DNA of 64,000 bases from Parasphingopyxis sp. (GCF_028279465.1 NZ_JANQNS010000013.1:62001-126000); one strand, 5' to 3'; positions 34,233-44,929 are shown, counted from the first letter of the stretch. The notes: generated from the letters alone by a model not told the origin. Numbers and translations are program-made.

Positions 34233-35608
34233 CCCGCAGCTTCTTCCGTTTCCGGCTCGGGTTCGCGGGGCGGTGCATCAGGGTTGCTGACGCGCCAGAT
34301 GCGATTGCCGACATCGTCGGCGACCAGTAGTGCGCCGGTTGCATCCGTCATCACGCCGACCGGGCGGCCGCGCGCTTCGTCACCATCGAGAAAGCCGGTG
34401 AGTACGTCGATCATCTCGCCAACCGGGCGGCCATTTTCGAACCGGACGAACACGACCTTGTAACCGGAGCGCGGACGGCGGTTCCAGGACCCATGCTGCC
34501 CGATAAAGGCGCCATTGCTAAAGCGGCTGCCGAGTCGCGCGCGATCCGCGAATTCCAGGCCGAGCGAGGCGGTATGCGGCCCGAGTGCATAATCGGGCAC
34601 GCGCGCATATTGGGCCATGCGCGGCGTCAGCGGTTCGACGCGTTCGTCGAGATAGCGGCCCCAATAAATGCCGGGCCAACCATAATTCGAACCGAACACG
34701 ACTTCGCTCAGATAATCGGGCACGAGATCGCCGCCCAGCATGTCGCGTTCGTTGACGACTGTGTAGAGCCGGTTGCGGGTGGGCTCCCAGTCCAGGCCGA
34801 CCGGATTGCGCAGGCCCGCGGCAAAGATGCGGAAATCGCGCTCTTCGACATTCACCTCGAGCACCGCCGCGCGGTTTTCCTCGGCCGCCATGCCGCGCTC
34901 GCCGATATTGGAGTTCGAGCCGACCGCTACGTACAGGAGATTGGGATCGTCGGGGCTGGCCACGACATTCTTGGTCCAATGGCTGTTGGGTGCATTGGCG
35001 GGTAGTTCGACGATCAACTCGCCTTCGCCCTCGATCTCGGTCTGCCCCGGTTCGAACGGGAAGCGGATCAGCGCATCGGTATTGGCGATGTAGAGAAAGC
35101 CGCCGGCGACGGTCATGCCGAAGGGTGAGTTCATGCCGTTCGATTCATCGAGCAACGCCGTGCGCTGATCCGCGGTGCCATCGCCATCGACGTCGCGGAG
35201 CAGCGTGATGCGGTTAGCCGACGGGCCGAGCGCGCCGGCGCGGGTCATCAGCCGGCGTTCGAACCAGCCAGAGATGCCGCTATATTCGCGCGGTGGCGCA
35301 CGGGTTTCCGCGACCAGCACGTCGCCATTTTCCAGCGTCAGCATCCAGCGCGGATGATCGAGATCGTCCGCGAACAGATTGACTTCGAGTCCCTCGGCCG
35401 GCGTTGGCATTTCGCCGTCCTCCCAGCCGGTCGCCTCGGCGACATTGATCGTCGGAAAGGTCTCGGCGCGCGGCTCGACAAGTTCGGGGGTCGGCCCGCT
35501 GACCGCTTCGACGCTGAGCCGCGCCGGGTGCGGGCGAACCATAAGCCAGACGATGATGCCCAATACGATCAGGGCGAAGGGGATCAGAATTAATCTTCTG
35601 CGCGTCAT
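34229..35608 (-). CDS. Membrane-anchored sorbosone dehydrogenase-like PQQ propeller protein
   Basis: 459 residues. One N-terminal membrane segment (about 5-22) anchors a periplasmic propeller. Motifs resemble L-sorbosone/PQQ sugar dehydrogenases: WMLTLENGDVLVAETR, NRITLLRDVDGDGTADQRT, SPFGMTVAGGFLYIANTDAL, RNPVGLDWEPTRNRLYTVVNERD, VVFGSNYGWPGIYWG and GQHGSWNRRP with GRPVGVMTDATGALLVADD. It would oxidise a sugar or aldehyde; substrate and PQQ use are inferred. The ATG overlaps the tlyC-type stop by four bases, so it shares that operon. Confidence 0.88.
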   Translation of the reverse strand: MTRRRLILIPFALIVLGIIVWLMVRPHPARLSVEAVSGPTPELVEPRAETFPTINVAEATGWEDGEMPTPAEGLEVNLFADDLDHPRWMLTLENGDVLVAETRAPPREYSGISGWFERRLMTRAGALGPSANRITLLRDVDGDGTADQRTALLDESNGMNSPFGMTVAGGFLYIANTDALIRFPFEPGQTEIEGEGELIVELPANAPNSHWTKNVVASPDDPNLLYVAVGSNSNIGERGMAAEENRAAVLEVNVEERDFRIFAAGLRNPVGLDWEPTRNRLYTVVNERDMLGGDLVPDYLSEVVFGSNYGWPGIYWGRYLDERVEPLTPRMAQYARVPDYALGPHTASLGLEFADRARLGSRFSNGAFIGQHGSWNRRPRSGYKVVFVRFENGRPVGEMIDVLTGFLDGDEARGRPVGVMTDATGALLVADDVGNRIWRVSNPDAPPREPEPETEEAAG

Positions 35609-36513
35609 GTGTCGTCTTTGTCCTTCTCATCGTCCGCGGGCGGATAGAGTTTCAGCCGGGTCACGCGTTTGCTGTCGCCATCCGTCACTTCGATCTGCCA
35701 GCCGCTCGGATGGTCGAGCCGGTCGCCTTCGACCGGCACGCGCCCGGCCAGCACAAAGGCGAGGCCGCCCAGCGTATCGACATCTTCGTCGATCTCGCCG
35801 AGCCGTTCATCGATGATCTCTGCGACGTCATCGAGTTCGGCGCGCGCTTCGGCTTCCCAATGGCCCTGCGGCGTTTCGGTCAGCAGCTCGCTTGCTTCCT
35901 CGTCATGCTCGTCCTCGATCTCGCCGACGATTTCCTCGACGATATCCTCGATGGTCACGATACCCTCGGTGCCCGAATATTCGTCGAGCACAATGGCCAT
36001 ATGGGTGCGCGTAACCTGCATCTCGGCGAGCAGGTCGAGCACGCCCATCGATTCAGGCACATAGCGCGGTTCGCGGATGAAGCTTTCGATGCTTTCGGGC
36101 CGCGGTTCGTCCGATACCAAGGCGGCGAAGATATCGCGGATGTGGATCATCCCGATCACTTCGTCGAGGCTGTTCCGATAGACGGGCAGGCGGCTGTGCC
36201 CGGCCTCGGAAAACACCTTCACGACGGTATCGAAGCTCTCCTGCTCCTCGACGGCAATGATGTCGGCGCGCGGTACGCAGACATCGTCGGCGGTTGTCTC
36301 GCCGAAGTGGAGCAGCCGCTTGAGCATCTGCCGTTCGACGATCGAAAGATCGCTCTTATCTTCCGGTTCGGCCTGATGCTCGTCGATCGCCGCTTCCAGC
36401 TCGTCGCGCAGCGTCGCTTCGCCATTTTCGCCGAAAATCAGGCCGCGAAGCCCTTTCCATAATCGCCCGCCGCCATTTTCGGCAGGGGCGGTGCTACTCG
36501 ATTCCTCTGGCAT
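35605..36513 (-). CDS. CorC/TlyC-type CBS-domain protein
   Basis: 302 residues without membrane segments. A short N-terminal region is followed by the signature [31 protein letters not shown], two CBS domains (about 85-205, including [22 protein letters not shown] and [22 protein letters not shown]) and a C-terminal CorC_HlyC (transporter-associated) domain. This is the soluble CorC-like type found between ybeY and lnt in most proteobacteria. It is linked to Mg/Co efflux in some species; the old name hemolysin C is misleading. Confidence 0.93.
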   Translation of the reverse strand: MPEESSSTAPAENGGGRLWKGLRGLIFGENGEATLRDELEAAIDEHQAEPEDKSDLSIVERQMLKRLLHFGETTADDVCVPRADIIAVEEQESFDTVVKVFSEAGHSRLPVYRNSLDEVIGMIHIRDIFAALVSDEPRPESIESFIREPRYVPESMGVLDLLAEMQVTRTHMAIVLDEYSGTEGIVTIEDIVEEIVGEIEDEHDEEASELLTETPQGHWEAEARAELDDVAEIIDERLGEIDEDVDTLGGLAFVLAGRVPVEGDRLDHPSGWQIEVTDGDSKRVTRLKLYPPADDEKDKDDT

Positions 36514-36525
36514 GGAGTTGGTGTG

Positions 36526-37046
36526 CTATACCTCGTGCAGGTTCACAATAGGTTCGTATGGATCGGCGATGCCGAGGGCCGCGAGCGCAGATCGCTCCAT
36601 GGCTTCCATCGCGACGGCCTCGGCTTCGCCTGTTTCATGGTCATAGCCTAGCAAATGCAGCATCCCATGGACAATAAGATGGGTCGCATGATCGGCGATG
36701 GCAATATGCTTGGCTTTGGCTTCGGCGGTGCACACGCCATGAGCCAGCACGATATCGCCGAGCAATATCTCGCCATCGTCGCTATTCGCGAGGCCCGCGA
36801 GCATGTCGGTCTGGACCATCGGGAATGACAGCACGTTGGTCGGCTTGTCCTTGCCGCGATAGGCGGCGTTGAGCGCCTGCACTTCGGAATCGTCGGTCAG
36901 TTTCACCGATATTTCGACGGTGGCCGCTTCGTTAACGAGATCGCCATGGGGTGTCTGGAGAGCTGCTTGCGTGACGGCCTTGAGCGCAAGTTCGCTCCAG
37001 TTCGTTTCGTCAGTCCATGCATCGCCGCATTGTATCGCGACTGCAA

Positions 37047-37050
<4 letters not shown>
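36526..37050 (-). CDS. ybeY: Endoribonuclease YbeY
   Basis: 174 residues. A zinc-dependent RNase acting in 16S rRNA 3'-end maturation and ribosome quality control. The metal site is HLIVHGMLHLLGYDH, with three histidines in HxxxHxxxxxH spacing; the neighbouring strand GEILLGDIVLA and the motif KDKPTNVLSFP are also conserved. The ATG overlaps the phoH stop by four bases. Confidence 0.96.
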
Positions 37051-38038
<988 letters not shown>

Positions 38039-38039
<1 letters not shown>

Positions 38040-39388
38040 CAGGCGGCCTCTCTTTCGGCGAGCGCGCCGCCAAGGCTCTTCGGCCCGGCGCTGATGATAT
38101 CGACGTCGATCATCGCGCCGATCGGCGCATCGGTTTCGAGATGCACCGATTGCAGCCAGGGCGATTTGCCAATCCGCTGCCCCGGTTTGCGGCCGTCGCG
38201 TTCGAGCAGCAGCTGTGTACGCTTGCCGACGGTCTTGCGATTGAAGGCGAGCTGCTGTTCGTTGAGCAGCGCCTGCAGCCGCTGCAGCCGCTCGTCGGCC
38301 AGTTCCGGCGCGACGAAATCGTCGGTCATCTCGGCGGCCGGGGTACCGGGACGCGCGCTATATTTGAACGAGAAGGCTTGCGCGTAATCGGTCGCCCGCA
38401 CGATATCGAGCGTTGCCTCGAAATCCGCATCGCTTTCGCCCGGGAAGCCAACAATGAAGTCGCCGGAGATTGCGATATCGGGCCGGGCGGCGCGCATGCG
38501 CTCGATGATCGCCAGATAGCTTTCCGCGCTGTGGCTGCGGTTCATGGCCTTGAGGATCGGATCGGAGCCGGACTGTACGGGCAGATGCAGATAGGGCATC
38601 AGCGTTTCGACCTCGCCATGGGCGGCGATCAGGCCCTCGGTCATGTCGTTCGGATGGCTCGTCGTATAACGAATGCGCGCGAGGCCGGGGATCCGGTCGA
38701 GCGCGCGGATCAGACCGTCCAGGCCCTGCGTGCGTCCTGTATCGTCTTCGGCGGACCAGGCATTCACATTCTGGCCGAGCAGCGTGATTTCCTTCGCGCC
38801 CGCATCGACCAGCGCCTTGGCCTCGTCGATAATCGCACCCCATGGGCGCGATATCTCGGCGCCGCGCGTGTAGGGCACGACGCAATAGGTGCAGAATTTG
38901 TCGCAGCCTTCCTGCACGGTGAGGAAGGCGCTCGGCGCCTGTTTCGCGCGCTTCGGTAGCGCGCCGAATTTCGAATCCGCTGGCATATCGGTGTCGAGTG
39001 CATTCTCACTGCGCGCAGCTTTAGCGACGAGCTCAGGCAGATTATGATAGGCCTGTGGACCGACGACGATATCCACCTCTTTCGCCCGGCGCGGGATTTC
39101 GGCCCCCTCGGCCTGCGCGACGCAGCCCGCAACCGCGATCATCGGTGTCGATCCGTCCTCTCGCCGCATCCGCCCGATATCCGAATAGACCTTCTCGGCC
39201 GCCTTTTCGCGGATATGGCAGGTATTGAGCACGACGAGATCGGCCGCGTCCGCATCCTTGGCGGGCGACAATCCCTTCGCGTCCAGCAACTCCGCCATGC
39301 GCTCGCCATCATAGACGTTCATCTGGCAGCCGAAGCTCTTGACGAAATAGCTCTTTGGTAGAGGCTTGTCATGCATAGGCCGCCGCAT
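38039..39388 (-). CDS. miaB: tRNA-2-methylthio-N6-dimethylallyladenosine synthase
   Basis: 449 residues. A radical-SAM enzyme that adds the 2-methylthio group to i6A37 of tRNAs. An N-terminal UPF0004 domain supplies three cluster cysteines (SFGCQMNVYD, VLNTCHIREKA, AGCVAQAEG). The radical-SAM motif is EGCDKFCTYCVVPYTRG, and a TRAM domain ends the protein (VGKRTQLLLERDG). The ATG at 39388 is used here; a Met four codons later is equally possible. Its stop and the phoH ATG share one base. Confidence 0.97.
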
Positions 39389-39429
39389 CTAGTTTACCGC
39401 AGTATTAGGTGCAACCATCAGGTTTGCGG

Positions 39430-40065
39430 CTAATCATGGTTCTTTCGACGACTTCGAAGAATTCCTTTCGCCCATTGCCTACTGTAAGGCTTCGCTTTCG
39501 GATTTTCCAAAACCATTTGCGCGAGCTTGAGTTCATACTCCCGTAAACCTCGCAGCCCCGATTGGCCGAGTATCTTTTTGCGCTTTGTGACTTCCTGAGC
39601 AACCTCGAATGGAGTCATATCGCGATAGGGCCAAAAAAGGAGGTCAGTTGAAAAAGCCGTTGGAAGACTTGCTTCCAAGTATTCAAACAACCTGTCTTCC
39701 CAAATTTGCCCCCCGTTTGATCGATGAAAGTCGACTATTTGTGCTAGCTCGGTTTCGCTCATATCGGATAGAGGTTCAGGAAAATCGATGGCAGCGGCTT
39801 CGGCAAGTTCCTCTTCACTTGTCCAGCCCCATATCTCGAAGAAGGTCTCTTCTTGCCACTCCTTGCCAGTCAGTTTCTCTAGTTCAGAGAGGCTTTGCTT
39901 TGGATCGCCCACCCCATCATTTACCGCCGCAACGCACCTCTTCATTGCGTTACAAATCTGCGCTACGAAAGTTGGATCGGGCTGCGCGGTAAACTTGGAA
40001 ATTAGTTCCTTAACGCGTGGGCTGAGCTGAGAAGACGTCAAATCTGCCTCACGTGATGTTGCCAT
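39430..40065 (-). CDS. Hypothetical protein, possibly acquired
   Basis: 211 residues, no recognised family. It is hydrophilic and mainly helical by composition, without signal peptide or membrane segments. Notable are an acidic middle (about 70-125) rich in Glu/Asp and Trp (GKEWQEETFFEIWGWTSEEELAEA, first 20: GKEWQEETFFEIWGWTSEEE) and a basic tail ending RSRRKNHD. The DNA is visibly richer in A+T than the flanks, and codon use differs (more AAA, TTT and AAT). It interrupts the usual plsC-miaB order, so recent gain is likely. Confidence 0.6.
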   Translation of the reverse strand: MATSREADLTSSQLSPRVKELISKFTAQPDPTFVAQICNAMKRCVAAVNDGVGDPKQSLSELEKLTGKEWQEETFFEIWGWTSEEELAEAAAIDFPEPLSDMSETELAQIVDFHRSNGGQIWEDRLFEYLEASLPTAFSTDLLFWPYRDMTPFEVAQEVTKRKKILGQSGLRGLREYELKLAQMVLENPKAKPYSRQWAKGILRSRRKNHD

Positions 40066-40073
40066 TTATGTAA

Positions 40074-40862
40074 CTATAGGACAGCTCGGCCGCCAAGAGA
40101 AGCGGAGAGCGCTTGCCGGATTTGCTCGCGCGCCGTGGCGGCAATCTCTTTGCGGTCGTTACAATGGCTCGGGTCGAACGGGGTCAGGAACACTATGCGC
40201 ACCGGTATCACCGCGCGCCGGCACATGATGCGCCATGTATAGTGCAAAGCGCCTTCGGTGCCGATCCATCCGACTTCCGGCCCGGTTCCTTGAAAATCGA
40301 GCAGGATCGGCTGGACGCGGATACCGCGCGGGGGCGGGACGAGCACGGCGAAAAGCGAGGGTTTGAACGGCAACAGGCTGGTGCCGTCGGTCGTCGTGCC
40401 TTCGGGAAAGATCGTGATCGGCTGATGATCGGCAATCGCTTCTTTCAGCTCTTCGATTTGCCGGCCGACGCCGAGCCGGTCGCCGCGCGACACAAAAACC
40501 GTGTGATTGAGCGTCGCCAGCCAGCCGGTGATCGGCCATCTGCGGATTTCCGCCTTGGCAACGAACGCCGAGCGCGTGACGCCGCCGATGATTGGAATGT
40601 CGATCCAGCTCAGATGATTGGAGACATAGAAAACGTCTTCCTTCAAGGGGACGCCTTCGGTGACGATGCGGATGTTGAGGATCCAGGCGATACCGAACAG
40701 AAATCGCGGCGGCCAGGGCGATGCCTGACCCGCCAACCGGTATCCGCCGTGCAAGATCAGGCACACGCCCAGAAGCCCGAACATAGCGATCAGCCGGAGG
40801 AGAAATCTGACGGGTCCGAAAAATCCGATGGGCGGATAGCTTTCCGGGTTTTCCGTGCTCAT
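40074..40862 (-). CDS. 1-acyl-sn-glycerol-3-phosphate acyltransferase-like protein (copy 2)
   Basis: 262 residues from the ATG at 40862, overlapping the preceding acyltransferase stop. A membrane segment near 20-42 precedes the PlsC domain. The catalytic motif is VSNHLSWIDIP (the HxxxxD box, with NHLSWID), followed by ITGWLATLNHTVFVSRGDR and ITIFPEGTTTDGTSLLPFKP (the FPEGT box). It would acylate a lysophosphatidic acid or a related lipid. It lies in tandem with a related gene, and which of the two is the essential PlsC cannot be told from the sequence. Confidence 0.9.
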   Translation of the reverse strand: MSTENPESYPPIGFFGPVRFLLRLIAMFGLLGVCLILHGGYRLAGQASPWPPRFLFGIAWILNIRIVTEGVPLKEDVFYVSNHLSWIDIPIIGGVTRSAFVAKAEIRRWPITGWLATLNHTVFVSRGDRLGVGRQIEELKEAIADHQPITIFPEGTTTDGTSLLPFKPSLFAVLVPPPRGIRVQPILLDFQGTGPEVGWIGTEGALHYTWRIMCRRAVIPVRIVFLTPFDPSHCNDRKEIAATAREQIRQALSASLGGRAVL

Positions 40863-41596
40863 GCCGCTTGGCGCTGCGCCACATCTATTCCAAGAGCTTT
40901 GGCGATTGCAGTTTCGCACTGTTCGGCGATGTCCTTCCGATGTGACTCTTCGTCGATCGGGATCGGCTCCAGCAGATGGATCGTCACATCTTCGACGCCG
41001 CGCCGCGCGAATATCTTGCGTGCATTCGTGCCCGCATGGCTGCCGCTTGGCCAGATCAGATCGGCGCTATGCTCGCCATAATCGAGCGCGATCGGCTGTA
41101 CGGAAATATGGTCGACCGGCGGGATAACCGATCCGAACAGGGCCGGACGGAAGGGCATCAATTTGCCGTTGTTGAGTTTGCCTTCGGGGAAGAAGGCGAC
41201 AGACAGACCGTCATGCAGGGCGCGACGGATACGCTCCGCTTGCGCGCCGGCCGCGCGGCGATCGCTGTTCGCAATATAGATCGTGCCGACCATCGTCGCG
41301 AGCCAGCCGGCGATCGGCCAGCGGCGGACGGATTCCTTGGATACGAAGGACGCGCCGGTCGCGCCGCCGATCAGCAATATGTCCATCCAGCTCTGATGAT
41401 TGGCCGCGAAAAGGATCGTTCCGGGCGCGCGTTCACCGATGACCGTCGCACGCATCCCGCAGGCCCGGGCGCACCAGCCCAGAAAGCGCTGCGGCCAAGG
41501 AGAGCGTTGCCGGAACAAACGCCAGAGCAAATGGAGCGGTACGCAAAAGAGAATCAGCCCGGCGAGCCAGGCAAGGCGGAAAAGGAAGCGTATCAA
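40859..41596 (-). CDS. 1-acyl-sn-glycerol-3-phosphate acyltransferase-like protein (copy 1)
   Basis: 245 residues with an N-terminal membrane segment (about 5-24). Motifs are AANHQSWMDILLIGG (HxxxxD), GWLATMVGTIYIANSDRR and LSVAFFPEGKLNNGKLMPFRPALF (FPEG box); the family FPEGT is FPEGK here. It is a phospholipid-synthesis acyltransferase of the inner membrane. It follows fur by nine bases and is coupled to the second copy by an ATGA overlap. Confidence 0.9.
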   Translation of the reverse strand: MIRFLFRLAWLAGLILFCVPLHLLWRLFRQRSPWPQRFLGWCARACGMRATVIGERAPGTILFAANHQSWMDILLIGGATGASFVSKESVRRWPIAGWLATMVGTIYIANSDRRAAGAQAERIRRALHDGLSVAFFPEGKLNNGKLMPFRPALFGSVIPPVDHISVQPIALDYGEHSADLIWPSGSHAGTNARKIFARRGVEDVTIHLLEPIPIDEESHRKDIAEQCETAIAKALGIDVAQRQAA

Positions 41597-41605
41597 CGCG
41601 CGGTC

Positions 41606-42028
41606 CTAGCCGTCGCGATTGTGTGACACGCCATACAGCTCCATCCGATGATCGACGAGCCGATAACCGAGTTTCTCGGCGATACGCCGCTGCAGTTCTT
41701 CCAGCTCCTCGTCGACAAATTCGATGACCTTACCGGTTTCGACATCGATCAAATGATCATGATGATCGTCCGCGGCGGCCTCGTAGCGCGCCCGGCCGTC
41801 GCCGAAATCGTGGCGTTCCAGAATGCCGGCTTCCTCGAACAGCCGAACTGTCCGATACACCGTTGCAATCGAAATGCCGCTGTCCACTTTCGAAGCGCGT
41901 TCGTGCAAGGCCTCGACATCGGGATGATCGTCCGCTTCCGATAAGACGCCAGCGATCACGCGACGCTGTTCGGTAATGCGCAACCCTTTTTCCGCACACA
42001 GCGCTTCGATATCTATCTTTCGGCTCAT
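41606..42028 (-). CDS. fur: Fur-family metal-responsive repressor
   Basis: 140 residues. A winged-helix domain (GLRITEQRRVIAGVLSE, SGISIATVYRTVRLFEEAGIL) precedes a dimerisation/metal domain with DDHHDHLIDVETGKVIEF and a His in DHRMELYGVSH. The CxxC structural zinc motif of gamma-proteobacterial Fur is missing (LIDVETG in place of LICxxCG), as in the alphaproteobacterial Fur/Mur group. It may respond to iron or manganese. It lies between mucR and the acyltransferase genes, the usual alphaproteobacterial position. Confidence 0.93.
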   Translation of the reverse strand: MSRKIDIEALCAEKGLRITEQRRVIAGVLSEADDHPDVEALHERASKVDSGISIATVYRTVRLFEEAGILERHDFGDGRARYEAAADDHHDHLIDVETGKVIEFVDEELEELQRRIAEKLGYRLVDHRMELYGVSHNRDG

Positions 42029-42098
42029 AAGATGAGTCTAGAGGATAACCCCGGGGCTGAAAAGGGACGAGCGAACTGCAGCCGCGATTAAACGGCGT

Positions 42099-42521
42099 TT
42101 ATCTCTTTTTCCGCCGCGCCCCAGGCTTGCGGCCGAGACCGATCTTCTTGGCCAGCTTACGGCGCTGTTCGGCATAGTTGGGCGATACCATCGGATAATC
42201 GGCGGGCAGGCCCCATTTCTGGCGATACTCGTCCGGAGTCATGCCGTAATGCGTCATCAGGTGGCGCTTGAGCATTTTGAGCTTCTTCCCGTCTTCGAGG
42301 CAGACGATATAGTCCGGCTTGATCGACGACCGGATGGAGACGGCCGGTTCTGGTTTTTCTTCCGGGGCATTGGCTTCGTCGAGCTCGCTCAACGCGTTGT
42401 GAACATTCTGAATGAGAAGCGGCAGATCCGAAACGGCGACGCTGTTATTGCTAACATGTGCAGACACGATATCTGCCGTCAGCGTTATTAGAGTTTCGGT
42501 CATGTCGACAGTATCGGTCAT
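42099..42521 (-). CDS. mucR: MucR/Ros-family zinc-finger regulator
   Basis: 140 residues. The C-terminal half carries the MucR zinc finger: IVCLEDGKKLKMLKRHLMTH with one Cys, Asp and two His as ligands, then YGMTPDEYRQKWGLPADYPMVSPNYAEQR. The tail RKPGARRKKR is basic. MucR proteins bind A+T-rich DNA minor grooves and act as H-NS-like global regulators in alphaproteobacteria, often repressing their own gene. The upstream 42522-42619 interval is A+T-rich, fitting autoregulation. A second ATG six codons in is possible. Confidence 0.95.
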   Translation of the reverse strand: MTDTVDMTETLITLTADIVSAHVSNNSVAVSDLPLLIQNVHNALSELDEANAPEEKPEPAVSIRSSIKPDYIVCLEDGKKLKMLKRHLMTHYGMTPDEYRQKWGLPADYPMVSPNYAEQRRKLAKKIGLGRKPGARRKKR

Positions 42522-42619
42522 CGAAAGTCATCCTATTCGTAATCTGTTAACTCGTCGCATCGTGCGATATGCGTAGTGATGTATATCCGAAATGGATAAA
42601 TCAACTGCTTTTATCGCAA

Positions 42620-43114
42620 TTATTGTTCAGCAGGCGCATCTAGTTGAAGTGCTAACGTTATTGCATCGAAATGTTCGCCGTCACGACCGCTATAATAGTT
42701 TTTCCGCCGCCCGATTTGCTCGAATCCGATGGCGGAATAGAGATCGGCCGCCGCATTTCCGTCCCGGACTTCGAGGTGCAGCCGCGCGGCGCCGCGCGCT
42801 CTCGCCGTCCGCGCGACCTCCTTCAGCATATTGCGCCCGATCCCCTTGCCGCGATATTCAGGCTGTACAGCAATGAGCAGCAATTCCGCTTCGTCCACGA
42901 TCATCCGGGAGAGGGCAAAACCGACCGGCCGGTCGTCCTGCCGGTCTACGATAATCCAGCTGTTTGTATCACCGAGCATCCCCCGGCACTGCGCGCGCGA
43001 CCAGCCTTCGCCGAAACGCGGATCGAACGCGCCGTCCATGATTGCCATCACAGCGTCGAGATCGCGACGCGCGGCGCTGGTCGCCGGCTCGTCGCGAGAT
43101 GCGATAATCGTCAT
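42620..43114 (-). CDS. rimI: RimI-type GNAT acetyltransferase
   Basis: 164 residues. A GNAT domain with DEAELLLIAVQPEYRGKGIGRNMLKEV (acetyl-CoA motif QPEYRGKGIG), ARLHLEVRDGNAAADLYSAIGFEQIGRRKNYY and a final GEHFDAITLALQL. This is the pattern of RimI, which acetylates the N-terminal Ala of ribosomal protein S18. It overlaps tsaB by four bases, a pairing seen widely. Confidence 0.93.
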   Translation of the reverse strand: MTIIASRDEPATSAARRDLDAVMAIMDGAFDPRFGEGWSRAQCRGMLGDTNSWIIVDRQDDRPVGFALSRMIVDEAELLLIAVQPEYRGKGIGRNMLKEVARTARARGAARLHLEVRDGNAAADLYSAIGFEQIGRRKNYYSGRDGEHFDAITLALQLDAPAEQ

Positions 43115-43725
43115 TGCGGCGGGCGCGCATCGGGCGCCCGGCCATAGATCGGCTTGGGCGGCAAGGCCCGGAAGGATTGCGGAAGCCGGCGGACTTCTGC
43201 GGCGCGGGGATAGAGTTCGATGGCCTTCCCGGTTTCCGCCAGTGCCACAAGTTCGGCCGCCGCGTTGCCGACCAATAGCGGTTCTTCAATTACGTCAACG
43301 GCCGCCTCCGGCCGCAAGGATGCGAGCGGCGCGATTTCGGCAAAGGGTTCCTTGCTGAAGCGCTGCACGAACATTTCCCCATGACCTCCGAGAATCGTTA
43401 CCGCCAGTCTATCGGCTGCGGCGCCATCGGAAAAGGTCATGGCGGCCATCAAAGCGAGTGCCGAATAACCTTGCACGTTTGCCCCCCAGCCGAGGCCGAG
43501 CGCCCGGGCGGTGGCGAGGCCGACACGCAGCCCGGTAAAGCTGCCCGGCCCGCAATCGACGAGTATGGTATCCGCACGGCCACTGCCTGGCAGTTCCGCG
43601 ATCATCGGCACCAGCTTTTCCGCATGGCCGCGCCCGACGATTTCGTGCCGCTCCGCGACAAGCTCTTCCCCATCGATCAGCGCCACCGAACAGGCGTCGG
43701 AGGCGGTATCGATTGCGAGGATCAT
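43111..43725 (-). CDS. tsaB: tRNA threonylcarbamoyladenosine biosynthesis protein TsaB
   Basis: 204 residues. The ASKHA-fold partner of TsaD needed for t6A37 formation in tRNA. It begins MILAIDTASDACSVALIDGE and contains GHAEKLVPMIAEL, ILVDCGPGSFTGLRVGLATARAL (the GPGSFTGLR signature) and QGYSALALMA. It is intact and coupled to rimI. Confidence 0.96.
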   Translation of the reverse strand: MILAIDTASDACSVALIDGEELVAERHEIVGRGHAEKLVPMIAELPGSGRADTILVDCGPGSFTGLRVGLATARALGLGWGANVQGYSALALMAAMTFSDGAAADRLAVTILGGHGEMFVQRFSKEPFAEIAPLASLRPEAAVDVIEEPLLVGNAAAELVALAETGKAIELYPRAAEVRRLPQSFRALPPKPIYGRAPDARPPQ

Positions 43726-43740
43726 GCTGGCTCGCGCGGA

Positions 43741-44331
43741 TCAGGCTATGCGGTTGAACGTGTCGAATTCGGGCCGGGGACTGCGGTCGAAAATCGTTTC
43801 CGGATCGCCATAGCCAAGCGTCGAGATGAAATTCGCCTTATGCTTGGTCCCGTCGAAAAAGGCCGCATTGACCTTGTCATGATCGAAGCCGGACATCGGC
43901 CCCGTATCGAGGCCGATCGCGCGCGCGGCAATGATGAAATAGGCGCCCTGCAGGGAGCTGTTGCGGAAGGCGTGGTCCTTGCGCGCCTCGAGATCGCCCT
44001 CGAACCAGCTTTTCGCGTCGGTATGCGGGAACAGCCAGGGTAGCTCTTCGTGGAAATCGGGATCCATGCCGATCACGACGGCCGCAGGCGCCTCACGGAT
44101 CTTGTCCTTGTTGCCCTCCGATGCACAGTCGGCGAGCGTGTCCTTCGCGTCCTGGCTCATGCACCAGACGAAGCGTGCGGGTTGCTGATTGGCCGATGTC
44201 GGCCCCATTTTCAGCAGCTCGTATATCTGGTGGATATGGTCTTCGGTGACCGGCTTGTCGTGATAGCCGTTATAGGTGCGCGCGGTACGAAAGATCGTGT
44301 CGAGCGCGTCGTCAGACAGCGGCTTTCCCAT
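43741..44331 (-). CDS. RutE/HadB-type nitroreductase (malonic semialdehyde reductase-like)
   Basis: 196 residues. A flavin nitroreductase fold with FRTARTYNGYHDKPV, LLKMGPTSANQQPARFVW (FMN-binding), AFRNSSLQGAYFIIAARAIGLDTGPMSGFD and FISTLGYGDP. This set of motifs is that of RutE, which reduces malonic semialdehyde to 3-hydroxypropionate in pyrimidine breakdown. No other rut gene is present, so a general detoxifying reductase is an alternative. Confidence 0.88.
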   Translation of the reverse strand: MGKPLSDDALDTIFRTARTYNGYHDKPVTEDHIHQIYELLKMGPTSANQQPARFVWCMSQDAKDTLADCASEGNKDKIREAPAAVVIGMDPDFHEELPWLFPHTDAKSWFEGDLEARKDHAFRNSSLQGAYFIIAARAIGLDTGPMSGFDHDKVNAAFFDGTKHKANFISTLGYGDPETIFDRSPRPEFDTFNRIA

Positions 44332-44359
44332 CGATATCCCCTCTTGGAAACGGTTCGGA

Positions 44360-44929
44360 TCAGATCGCGCGAACTTCGGTCACTTCCGGCACATAGTGTT
44401 TGAGCAACTGCTCGATGCCCTGTTTGAGCGTCGCGGTGGACGAAGGACAGCCCGAACAGGCGCCCTGCATCTGCAGAAACACTTTGCCCTCTTGAAAACC
44501 GCGATAGACGATATCGCCACCGTCCTGGGCGACGGCCGGGCGCACGCGCGTTTCGATCAATTGGCGAATCTGCGCCACGATCTCGGCGTCCTCAGGATCG
44601 TCGTCGAAGCTTTCCGCCGGCACCGCGATATCGGCGGTATTGCCCTCCTTAAACAGGGGGGCTCCGCTCGCGAAATGGTCGAGCATCACGCCGAGCACAT
44701 CGGGCTTGAGCGTTGCCCAGTCGACGCCTTGCGCCGCCGTCACCGAGACGAAATCATAACCGTAGAACACGCCCGTTACGTCGCCGAGATTGAACAGCGC
44801 TTCGGCAAGCGGCGAGACACTCGCTTCTTCGGGCGCCGCGAAATCGCGGGTGCCGGTCGCCATAACCTGTTGGCCGGGCAGGAATTTCAGTGTTGCCGGA
44901 TTGGGCGTGGTTTCGGTTTCTATCAGCAT
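44360..44929 (-). CDS. NifU-family iron-sulfur carrier (Nfu type)
   Basis: 189 residues from the ATG at 44929 (MLIETETTPNPATLKFLPG, the typical family start); an ATG at 44983 would add 18 less conserved residues. An N-terminal Nfu_N domain (about 1-88) precedes a NifU C-terminal domain with VRPAVAQDGGDIVYRGF and the cluster-binding MQGACSGCPSSTATLKQGIE (CxxC). The protein delivers Fe-S clusters to target enzymes. It sits at the head of the nitroreductase-tsaB-rimI-mucR-fur series. Confidence 0.93.
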   Translation of the reverse strand: MLIETETTPNPATLKFLPGQQVMATGTRDFAAPEEASVSPLAEALFNLGDVTGVFYGYDFVSVTAAQGVDWATLKPDVLGVMLDHFASGAPLFKEGNTADIAVPAESFDDDPEDAEIVAQIRQLIETRVRPAVAQDGGDIVYRGFQEGKVFLQMQGACSGCPSSTATLKQGIEQLLKHYVPEVTEVRAI

